A DNA stretch of 24,182 nt, taken from Flavobacteriales bacterium UBA5422 (GTDB lineage Bacteria; Bacteroidota; Bacteroidia; Flavobacteriales_D; Crocinitomicaceae). The notes below the pieces were generated by a model, which was not told the DNA's origin, ran no database searches, and was given only the letters and a program-made list of their open reading frames with translations. The stretch covers positions 113,769 to 137,950 of the forward strand of contig DHNG01000025.1 of the NCBI GenBank assembly GCA_002409405.1, read 5' to 3'. The position numbers were made by a program, and so were the translations under genes. Shown here one piece after another: positions 15,692 to 22,984 of this stretch (position 1 is the stretch's first letter; each line of letters opens with the position of its first letter).

Positions 15692-17217
15692 AGTTCTAGC
15701 TTTGTATTTCGTAATTTTTTTGTTACCTCCAGAATATTCTCAAACTGAGCTACATCTTCATTGATCATGGGCACAATTTCACGAATTCCGGAATAGATTT
15801 CCTTTGTTTTTGAACTCAGTTTCGCACGTTTTTCTTCCGGAAGCAAATCAATTGCCTGTGTTACTGCCATCATGTGAATAGCCATTACCTGGAATCCGTT
15901 TTCGATCACTTTTCTTGCAATAACGGCACTGTTCGTTCCCATACTTACAATGTCCTGATTGTCATTGTTGTTGGGAATACTGTGTACATACATGGGGTTA
16001 GACAGCATTTGGCTCTCCGCAGTTGTCGAAGTAGCTGTAAACTGCATCCCTTGAATTCCAAAGTTGAATCCGAGCGTTTGTGCATTCAAAAACGGTGGAA
16101 ATAAGTCGTTTATTTTGCTGTTCAGCAGAAAGTTCAATTGTCGTTCCGCCAACATTGTCAGTTTTGTGATAACAATCTTCACTTTGTCCATTTCCAGGGA
16201 AACATAATCTCCGTGGAAATTTCCTCCGTGAAACACATTATCCAGATCAGCCCGAACAATTGGGTTATCGTTTGTAGAATTCACTTCACGTTCAATAACT
16301 TTCTGAGCGTATTCCAATGTTTCCGCTACCGGCCCCAAAATTTGCGGTACACAGCGAATGGAATAATATTCCTGGATTTTTTTCTTGAATTCACGTTGTT
16401 GTAATGCTTCGTCATCTGCGAATAGTTCTTCCCGCTTGCGAATCAATTGAGAATCCCCTAAGACACTTCTCATTTTATGAGCAATGCTGGCTTGTCCTTC
16501 GTGTAATTTCACCTGATTCAGTCCTTCTGAAAAAGAATCATCAAATGACTCAACAACTTCGTTGATAATTGCAGAGGTCGCAATCGACCAGTCTAATAAA
16601 CGTTTTGCATAAATGATATTCACCGCAGCAATTCCAGTCATACAAGAAGTACCGTTCATCAATCCTAAACCGTCACGCAGTTGGATTTGCAACGGCTCGA
16701 TGTTCAATTCGTTGAATACATCTGCTGTTTTTCTTCGTTGCCCCTGGTAACGCACATATCCTTCACCGATCAGGTTCAATGCCAGGTGTGCCAGCTGAAC
16801 TAAATCTCCGCTCGCTCCTACTCCTCCGTGTTCAAAAATTTCAGGATAAATCTCGTTGTTTAAGAACTCCGTTATTTTCTCCACGACTCCGTAGCTCACT
16901 CCTGAATTTCCCTGAAGGAAATTATTGGCACGTGCGACTAATACCGCTCTTGCTTCTTCGTCACCGATCGGGTTTCCTGTTCCTGAAGAATGGCTTCGGA
17001 TCAGGTTGTACTGCAATTGATTCAGTTTATCTTCATCGATTTTAAACTGCGCCATCGGTCCGAAACCAGTATTGATTCCGTAAATGATCTTATCACTTGC
17101 AAAGTTTTGTAAAAATGAAAAAGACTGCTTCACCTCATCTTTTGTTCCTTCATCCAGAACGAAAGATGCTTTGTTAAGTGCGATTTTCTCTATGTCTGAC
17201 AGCGTTATTCTGCTCAT
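15688..17217 (-). CDS. Aromatic amino acid ammonia-lyase, probable tyrosine ammonia-lyase
   Basis: This 509-aa protein belongs to the HAL/PAL/TAL family. The MIO cofactor forms from Ala135-Ser136-Gly137 in GGVGASGDL; the catalytic Tyr46 lies in IYGINTGFGP; NDNP and the MLSNPMYVHSIPNNNDNQD block are also present. The selectivity site reads NLIRSHSSGTG (about 71-81). An SH pair there is typical of histidine lyases, but, as I recall, the characterised TAL of Flavobacterium johnsoniae has the same RSHSSGTG and is close to this protein along its length. Tyrosine to p-coumarate is thus the likely reaction, giving an aryl starter for the linked ACP/ketosynthase genes. It lies first after the methyltransferase-like gene (22 nt gap) and overlaps fabG by 4 nt. 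Histidine lyase activity is less likely because no hut genes are present. Confidence 0.85.
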   Translation of the reverse strand: MSRITLSDIEKIALNKASFVLDEGTKDEVKQSFSFLQNFASDKIIYGINTGFGPMAQFKIDEDKLNQLQYNLIRSHSSGTGNPIGDEEARAVLVARANNFLQGNSGVSYGVVEKITEFLNNEIYPEIFEHGGVGASGDLVQLAHLALNLIGEGYVRYQGQRRKTADVFNELNIEPLQIQLRDGLGLMNGTSCMTGIAAVNIIYAKRLLDWSIATSAIINEVVESFDDSFSEGLNQVKLHEGQASIAHKMRSVLGDSQLIRKREELFADDEALQQREFKKKIQEYYSIRCVPQILGPVAETLEYAQKVIEREVNSTNDNPIVRADLDNVFHGGNFHGDYVSLEMDKVKIVITKLTMLAERQLNFLLNSKINDLFPPFLNAQTLGFNFGIQGMQFTATSTTAESQMLSNPMYVHSIPNNNDNQDIVSMGTNSAVIARKVIENGFQVMAIHMMAVTQAIDLLPEEKRAKLSSKTKEIYSGIREIVPMINEDVAQFENILEVTKKLRNTKLEL

Positions 17218-17239
17218 TTGGGGATAATGCGTTGTTGTT

Positions 17240-18289
17240 TTATTTCAATTTTAATTCCAGGATAGTATGGAAGCTATCTGTGTGTAAATGGTGTTCACCG
17301 ATGCACTCAAATCCAGCTTTGTCAACAATGTACTTCATCACACTGGAAGAGTACATTTTACTGTTTCCGTTTGCCATTACTGTAAAATACAGGGACGTAG
17401 CGATCAGTGAAAATTCAGCTGCAGGAAAACGCTGGTTATCAATAAACGTTTCCATAATATACACTTTTGCTCCTGGTTTTGCAGTTGCTTTGATTTTCAG
17501 CAAAATTGCCTCAATCTCTGCCTCGCTGAAGCAATCCAGGAACTGGCTCATCCAATACACATCCGCACCTTCAGGAATTTTAGTTGTTGCATCCAGCATA
17601 TCAACCGCTTCATAGTGAATGCGGTCTCTTGACTCAGGATATTGACTGATATTTTCCTTCGCTGCTTTCAATTGAACGGGTAAATCCAAAATGGTTACTT
17701 CCACATCTTTGTCATGGCGTGTGCTTGCCAATGCCCACTTCCCTGTATTTCCTCCGATATCAAAGATCATGTTCGGATCGTCCTGAAAGATGATTTTCAA
17801 TGCTTCGTCGAATGAATTGTCCGAATAGAAGTGATCAAATTCGAACCAGGATTTTTTTAATCTTCCCGGTAAAATCGACAAGCCCTGGTAGATTGTATCC
17901 CAATCACCGATTTCTTTCAAACCGGCAGGTTTTCCTTCTTTAATTGCTTCTTCCAGGTGAAACAACCCTTTGTAACAAATATCTTGTGTAAACATCAAAT
18001 TGACACGCGTCATTTCATCCCGTGCAATAAAATACCCGATTTTTGACAATGCGTAGCGGTTGTGTTCTTTTTCAGTTAAAATGCCTGATGCCGCAGCCAT
18101 TTCTACCAATACACGCGCACCATATTCACTAATATTCGTCTCTTTCGCCATCTCTTCGATGGTCATTCCTTCTCTGGACTCAAATATTTTATCAATCAAT
18201 CCCAATGACAGCATGGAATATGCTGTTTGAAAAACAAAAGGGCTGAAAGCAATTTTTTGAGCTTCATGTAATGCATTAATAGCTTTCAT
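17240..18289 (-). CDS. SAM-dependent methyltransferase-like protein (plant-OMT fold)
   Basis: With ATG 18289 this is a 349-aa protein; the frame extends to a TTG at 18331, which I consider less likely. The N-terminal part (1-100) is a winged-helix dimerisation domain (TIEEMAKETNISEYGARVLV). SAM motif I is FDIGGNTGKW (176-185) and the acidic LDLP (201-204) binds the ribose in homologues. The usual catalytic motif LHDW is replaced by FLDC (250-253), so the general-base His is a Leu. It may methylate by another route or not at all. It is the first gene of the minus-strand operon, 22 nt before the lyase, and a role in modifying the aromatic product is inferred. Related genes occur next to TAL genes in flexirubin clusters. 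Confidence 0.82.
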   Translation of the reverse strand: MKAINALHEAQKIAFSPFVFQTAYSMLSLGLIDKIFESREGMTIEEMAKETNISEYGARVLVEMAAASGILTEKEHNRYALSKIGYFIARDEMTRVNLMFTQDICYKGLFHLEEAIKEGKPAGLKEIGDWDTIYQGLSILPGRLKKSWFEFDHFYSDNSFDEALKIIFQDDPNMIFDIGGNTGKWALASTRHDKDVEVTILDLPVQLKAAKENISQYPESRDRIHYEAVDMLDATTKIPEGADVYWMSQFLDCFSEAEIEAILLKIKATAKPGAKVYIMETFIDNQRFPAAEFSLIATSLYFTVMANGNSKMYSSSVMKYIVDKAGFECIGEHHLHTDSFHTILELKLK

Positions 18290-18348
18290 GTATGTATTAA
18301 TATTATCGTTTAGTGGCTGAAAAACAACCAAAATAGTAATTTTGGATG

Positions 18349-18356
18349 CAAATTTA
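18349..18356 (-). promoter_or_regulatory. Probable -7 box of the aryl-lipid/pigment operon
   Basis: The minus strand reads TAAATTTG, an exact match to TAnnTTTG. The -33 element is poor (only T-rich CTTTCTTTAC upstream). Transcription would start near 18342, giving a leader of about 50 nt to ATG 18289 or about 11 nt to the TTG at 18331. Confidence 0.5.
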
Positions 18357-18451
18357 GAATTATTCAGTAAAGAAAGATGTCTTTACCCGCTCAACTTTTC
18401 ACAAAAATACGACGGATGACGGATAACATCGAATTCTAAGAAGTACCAAAA

Positions 18452-18681
18452 CTATTTGTAATTCTTGGAAACGGGTATTTCTGCACCTCTGATAACTATA
18501 TTTTTTAAATTGAATTTCTCTATTTTCGTTTTATTGACCACAATGGAAGGTCTGTATTTATGATGCTGCGCTGACTGCCAGATGGCAATTTCTACCGAAG
18601 CAATAAATCTACATTTTTAGTTTCATAAGCCGTCAGGTAGATAAAAGGAATGGCATCCTTTTCAAGAATTTCTTCGTCATT
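18452..18681 (-). pseudogene. Decayed LytTR-type response regulator fragment
   Basis: No intact gene lies in 18357-18731, but the minus strand keeps two coding remnants in different frames. Frame one (18681 down to about 18597) reads NDEEILEKDAIPFIYLTAYE, with IPFIYLTAY as the beta-4/Thr region of a receiver domain, then a stop. Frame two (about 18595 down to TAG 18452-18454) reads RPSIVVNKTKIEKF followed by IVIRGAEIPVSKNYK, which fits the end of a LytTR DNA-binding domain (R.S.VVN...I..F...IPVS..Y). Most of the receiver, the linker and the first half of LytTR are missing. The original would have been a two-component regulator; the copy is deleted and frameshifted. Confidence 0.6.
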
Positions 18682-18731
18682 ACTTTACATTTAACTAAAT
18701 GAAAAGAGCATTTAAAATTTATTTATAAAAA

Positions 18732-18766
18732 TTTGATAGTAAATCAATTAAATTAAGATAATTTTG
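18732..18766 (+). promoter_or_regulatory. Promoter of the 890-aa secreted protein gene
   Basis: TTTG at 18732-18735 and TAATTTTG at 18759-18766 match the Bacteroidetes -33 and -7 elements with 23-nt spacing, the upper end of the accepted range. The ATG at 18775 begins only 8 nt after the -7 box, so the transcript would have almost no leader. Confidence 0.55.
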
Positions 18767-18774
18767 AAGTATTG

Positions 18775-21447
18775 ATGAAAACAGCCGTACTCATATTTAC
18801 AGCTATTTTATTGAGTTTCAGCTCAAAGTCCTCCCACATTGTCGGGGGTGACATCTATTACAATTACCTCGGCAACAATCAATATCGGATTTTCATCAGT
18901 GTTTTCCGGGACTGTCTTTCCAACGGAGCTGACTTTGACAGCCCTTTGCCATTGGGTATTTTCCTGAATTCAACAAATGCAATGGTCCAAAGTCACAACG
19001 TTCCTTACGCGGGGAAAAACAATGTACCTGTGACATTTAACAATCCATGTGTTATTCCTCCTTCCAATATTTGTACGGAAAATTCCATTTACTCGATTGT
19101 TGTAACATTACCTCCTGCACCCGGAGGCTATCGTGTTGCCTATGTCCGCTGTTGTCGTGGTCCAAACATCAACAATCTTGTCAACCCGGATGATACGGGG
19201 CTTACCCTGACCGTTAACATTCCCGGCGTAGAAAACAATGCCTATCAGAACAGTAGTCCGCGGTTCAACAATTATCCGCCAATGCTTTTGTGTAACAATG
19301 ACCAACTTGTTTTTAATCACTCAGCATCTGATCCGGACGGTGACCAGCTTGTTTATTCGTTGTCTACTCCTTACCGTGGAGGAACACCGAACAACCCGAT
19401 GCCTACTCCGACTCCATCACCTCCTTATGTTCCGATTACCTGGTTAGGTGGATTTTCTCAAACACAACCACTTGGTCCCGGTTCTTCTATTGCCATTAAT
19501 TCCACAACCGGTGTTCTGACAGCTTCCCCGAATCTGACAGGGCGTTATGTCGTAGGAATACGGGTAGACGAATACCGCAATGGTGTATTGATTTCCAGTA
19601 TGATTCGTGATTTTATTTTTCGCGTTTTCAACTGTAACATTACCATGGAAGCTATTTTGCCGTTGGAAACAGAACTTCCCAGCTACACCGGATATTGTGT
19701 CGGGAATCTGAATGTACAGTTTGTCAACAACTCATACGGAGGCACACATTATTCCTGGAATTTCGGAGATCCAACCACTACATCGGATGTGAGCACTGCT
19801 TTTGAACCCAGCTACAATTACCCGGATACAGGAAGATATGTTGCAATGCTGGTTGTCAATCCGGGATGGCCATGCACGGATACTGCCTATATGGAAATCA
19901 ACCTGTACAATGAGTTGAATGCCCAGATTACACATACGGACTCTCTTTGTCTGCTAAATAATCAGTATGATTTTGTTGCTACTTCCGATGGTTTGCCGGG
20001 CACACAGTATTCATGGAATTTCGGAACGAATTCTGCTCCGCAGAATGCAACAGGAAGTACTACTTCCACGAATTTTACAACCGAAGGAAGTCATCAGGTG
20101 ATTCTTACCACTACTTATTCGGTCTGTGAGGCAAAAGACACGGTAACCATTTATGTTATTCCGCAACCGGAAGCCAATTTCAGCATGCCTTCCAACTACG
20201 AATGTGACGGATTGGAAGTGACATTTGTAAACAGTACACTAAACGCTACAACTCACCTATGGGATTTTGGAGTGGGAGGCGCAACAAGTACAGCCCAATC
20301 TCCGACGTTTGTATTTCCAGCAGGCGGAACATATACCGTCAATTACTATGCTTCTTCGAGCCCTCAATGTATTGATTCCATGCAGGCCACGATTCATGTC
20401 AATGAAAAACTGGAAGTCAGTTTCACACAAAGTCCGGATCAATGTATCAGTGACAACCTATTTGATTTTATCGGAACAGTAGCAGGGCCTTCACATTCAA
20501 CTTTTCATTACACTTTTGACGCACAAGCAAACACATCAACCGTTCAGGGAACAAATGCATTAGGGATTACATATAGTAACCCCGGTTCGCATACCGTAAC
20601 GTTAACCGGTCAGTTTGACAATTGCGTGGAGACCTTTACCTCTGAAGTGTTTGTTTATTCTGAACCAACAATCAACTTCGGAATGTTGGATGGATTGCAA
20701 TGTGCTCCTTTTCTAGCGCAATTTACAAATTACAGCACAGCCGATTCCCCCATGTTCTTTGAATGGGATTTCGGCGATGGAAATGTTTCAAATGAAACAC
20801 ACCCTCATCATTTGTACACAAGTCCCGGACAATTCCCGGTTACTCTGACGGTCACAACTGCTGAAGGATGTATTGATACACTTTCGCTTACACAAGTAGA
20901 TCTGGTAGATATCAATCCGACACCTGTGGCCGCATTTGCTGTTGATAGAACTGAAGCAGACATTTGTAATTCGGTCATTAATTTTACCAATCAAAGCCAG
21001 GGTGCAGTTACTTATTACTATCATTTTGACGACGGATATAACTATTCAACAGAGGAAAGCCCTTCCCAGAAATTTTATACAAGCGGAGATCATTATGTTT
21101 ATATGATTGCTACATCCGATAAAGGTTGTACAGATACTGCCTTTCAGAAAATCTATATTGAGCCGTTTGCTTTCTTCATTCCCAATACCTTTACTCCTGA
21201 CGGGGATGAATTCAATAACGTACTGGAAGCAAAAATGTGGTTGACTCCTTTTGATTGGGAGTTCCGAATTTACAACCGCTGGGGTGAAATGGTCTTCGAA
21301 TCGTTTGATTACAGAGCTTCTTGGGATGGAACATACAAAGGAGAATCAGTACCTTCCGGAATGTATAATTACACCCTGAAATACCGACCTTGTTCCATGG
21401 AGGACCACCACCTGATTCAGAACGGACACGTCAACGTCTTAAAATAG
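18775..21447 (+). CDS. Secreted PKD-repeat protein with T9SS type B sorting domain
   Basis: This encodes an 890-aa surface or secreted protein. ATG 18775 is chosen over a TTG one codon earlier. The signal peptide covers about residues 1-21. The start of the mature protein, HIVGGDIYYNYLGNNQYRI, is a conserved N-terminal domain seen in many Bacteroidetes T9SS cargo proteins. A cadherin-like SDPDGDQLVYSLSTPYRGG follows (about 183-201), then about six PKD or PKD-like domains between residues 285 and 800, with cores YSWNFGD, YSWNFGT, HLWDFGV, FHYTFDA, FEWDFGDGN and YYYHFDDGY. The C-terminal about 90 residues are the type B sorting domain (IPNTFTPDGDEFNN, IYNRWGEMVFES, WDGTYKGE, GHVNVLK), closely like that of the 2635-aa protein. 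No enzymatic domain is seen; adhesion or matrix function is inferred. Confidence 0.9.
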   Translation: MKTAVLIFTAILLSFSSKSSHIVGGDIYYNYLGNNQYRIFISVFRDCLSNGADFDSPLPLGIFLNSTNAMVQSHNVPYAGKNNVPVTFNNPCVIPPSNICTENSIYSIVVTLPPAPGGYRVAYVRCCRGPNINNLVNPDDTGLTLTVNIPGVENNAYQNSSPRFNNYPPMLLCNNDQLVFNHSASDPDGDQLVYSLSTPYRGGTPNNPMPTPTPSPPYVPITWLGGFSQTQPLGPGSSIAINSTTGVLTASPNLTGRYVVGIRVDEYRNGVLISSMIRDFIFRVFNCNITMEAILPLETELPSYTGYCVGNLNVQFVNNSYGGTHYSWNFGDPTTTSDVSTAFEPSYNYPDTGRYVAMLVVNPGWPCTDTAYMEINLYNELNAQITHTDSLCLLNNQYDFVATSDGLPGTQYSWNFGTNSAPQNATGSTTSTNFTTEGSHQVILTTTYSVCEAKDTVTIYVIPQPEANFSMPSNYECDGLEVTFVNSTLNATTHLWDFGVGGATSTAQSPTFVFPAGGTYTVNYYASSSPQCIDSMQATIHVNEKLEVSFTQSPDQCISDNLFDFIGTVAGPSHSTFHYTFDAQANTSTVQGTNALGITYSNPGSHTVTLTGQFDNCVETFTSEVFVYSEPTINFGMLDGLQCAPFLAQFTNYSTADSPMFFEWDFGDGNVSNETHPHHLYTSPGQFPVTLTVTTAEGCIDTLSLTQVDLVDINPTPVAAFAVDRTEADICNSVINFTNQSQGAVTYYYHFDDGYNYSTEESPSQKFYTSGDHYVYMIATSDKGCTDTAFQKIYIEPFAFFIPNTFTPDGDEFNNVLEAKMWLTPFDWEFRIYNRWGEMVFESFDYRASWDGTYKGESVPSGMYNYTLKYRPCSMEDHHLIQNGHVNVLK

Positions 21448-21452
21448 GAATA

Positions 21453-21476
21453 GAAATACACTTATTTCCAGTTTTT
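21453..21476 (+). terminator. Weak hairpin between convergent genes
   Basis: GAAATA (21453-21458) pairs with TATTTC (21463-21468) over a 4-nt loop and is followed by TTTTT at 21472-21476. The A/T-rich 6-bp stem is weak and its right half lies in the end of the opposing gene. It is the only terminator candidate here. Confidence 0.25.
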
Positions 21477-22796
21477 ATAGACCTCAACAGCTCTTTTTGC
21501 TGAAACCACAGCACTGTTTTGTGTTTCTAATCCTTCTGTCCACCCTCCGATAATACACACACCTTCCAGTTTTCCGGAAAGGGCTTTCAGTTCCTGTAGA
21601 TGAGCAACAAATTCAGGTGTAATCAACGGGTGATAAAAAGTTGTTTCGTGTAATAGTAATCCTTTCTCTTTTACTCGCTGTGTATCTTCTCCGGACATCC
21701 AGCTCTTGTAAATACCTTCCAAACGAGGGGAAATAAGCGATAAATTCATGGTAGAAAATGTCAACTCGTTTTCGCTGTTGGTAAAAATATTGAGAAATGC
21801 CGGTTTCTCTACGTTGATGTAGTTTGTATCCTGATGCAACACAATGTGTGCTTCAAAATAAGGTAATTGTTCCAGCGTCATTGTAGCCATCCCAAAATAT
21901 GGATCTTCTTTCACCAATTTTGCTGCTATATCTGCATGAACAGCCATTACAACAAAGTCCACTTCAATGGAACTCGTTTTTCCGTTTTCAGAATAATAGA
22001 TCGTATATCCTTTTTCATGTTTTTTTACAGATTGAACCGGAGAATTGGTCTTTATTTTCACCCCATCCTTTTCCAATTTAGCACCTATCTGTTGAATCAA
22101 TCCTCCCATTCCGTCCTGCATAATTCGGAAACTGTTGGATGCTTTCGGTTTTCGGAACGCAAATAAGCTAACAATCTCTACGACGGATGTTTTCCGAATA
22201 TCCTGAACAGTTGTTCCGAGTGAGGCTGCCAGGAACGGATAGATGATCTCTTGTTTGTACTGCTCCGTAAAATGGAGTTGTTCTACCCATTGCTGAACGC
22301 TTATCGCTTTCCATTGCTCCGGGTTTTTATAAACCTTGTATGCTGCGGTATTGAATTTTTTTAATTTCAGTAGTTTCCCCAACTTCTCACCTCTGAATTT
22401 TCCGTTGAGGGGCGTCACGATTAGGGGAATGTTCTCCGCTTCACGTTGTACCAATAAGGTTCCCGCCATTGATTCTGTACGAATGGTATTCATTCCGATT
22501 GTTTGTTCCAGAAAAGCCAGGTAATCATCCCACGGACCTTCGGTAAAATATTGCGGACCGATATCAATCATGCATTTTTTACCTGAAGTTGTAGTAACTT
22601 CCACTGTTTGTGCATTCCCCCCTAAAATCGCTTCTTTTTCAAACAAGGTAATGTGTGCTCCCGCATCGTATTCATGCAGATAGTGTGCTGCAGAAACACC
22701 TGCAATTCCTCCTCCGATAACAGCGATCTTGTTTTGGGAATAAGTAACAGAAGTACACAAAAATACAGCCAGGAAGAACAATCTGGTTAGTTTCAT
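21462..22796 (-). CDS. Exported FAD-dependent amine-oxidase-like oxidoreductase
   Basis: This 444-aa protein has a Sec-type signal peptide (MKLTRLFFLAVFLCTSVTYS, then Gln-Asn) followed almost at once by a Rossmann FAD motif: KIAVIGGGIAGVSAAHYL, with glycines 28, 30 and 33 and the ribose-binding Glu53 in LFEKEAILGGNAQT. IDIGPQYFTEG (about 77-87) and a C-terminal IIGGWTEGLETQNSAVVSAKRAVE are typical of amine oxidase/phytoene desaturase or prenylcysteine-oxidase relatives. The substrate cannot be predicted. The AHIVLHQDTNYI stretch recalls the COG2907 group of predicted FAD-binding proteins. It is convergent with the PKD gene (14 nt between stops) and divergent from the repeat gene. Confidence 0.75.
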   Translation of the reverse strand: MKLTRLFFLAVFLCTSVTYSQNKIAVIGGGIAGVSAAHYLHEYDAGAHITLFEKEAILGGNAQTVEVTTTSGKKCMIDIGPQYFTEGPWDDYLAFLEQTIGMNTIRTESMAGTLLVQREAENIPLIVTPLNGKFRGEKLGKLLKLKKFNTAAYKVYKNPEQWKAISVQQWVEQLHFTEQYKQEIIYPFLAASLGTTVQDIRKTSVVEIVSLFAFRKPKASNSFRIMQDGMGGLIQQIGAKLEKDGVKIKTNSPVQSVKKHEKGYTIYYSENGKTSSIEVDFVVMAVHADIAAKLVKEDPYFGMATMTLEQLPYFEAHIVLHQDTNYINVEKPAFLNIFTNSENELTFSTMNLSLISPRLEGIYKSWMSGEDTQRVKEKGLLLHETTFYHPLITPEFVAHLQELKALSGKLEGVCIIGGWTEGLETQNSAVVSAKRAVEVYKNWK

Positions 22797-22942
22797 ATTT
22801 TTCGCAGTTTTTAAAAAATTTTTGCGTGAAAATAGGAAAATAATGGTACCAAATTCAAAATAAACTGTTTAATTGTTATTCTTTTCAAATTATACAGCTG
22901 TTAAAATACAAACAGATTCACCATTCATTGTTCCGGCTATCT

Positions 22943-22960
22943 ATTTATTAATTAATAAAT
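22943..22960. promoter_or_regulatory. Perfect 18-bp A/T palindrome upstream of the repeat gene
   Basis: ATTTATTAATTAATAAAT is self-complementary over all 18 bases and lies 24 nt before ATG 22985, in the 188-nt divergent region. It could be an operator for either neighbour, but A/T-only palindromes arise easily in this genome. No exact TAnnTTTG box was found in this intergenic region. Confidence 0.3.
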
Positions 22961-22984
22961 TAGTCCGTCATTAAACTACTTATT

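Noticed and set aside
18290..18331. TTG start extending the methyltransferase by 14 residues
   Set aside because: ATG 18289 is a stronger start and the domain begins after it; the extension would lie about 11 nt from the predicted transcription start, so it is not fully excluded.
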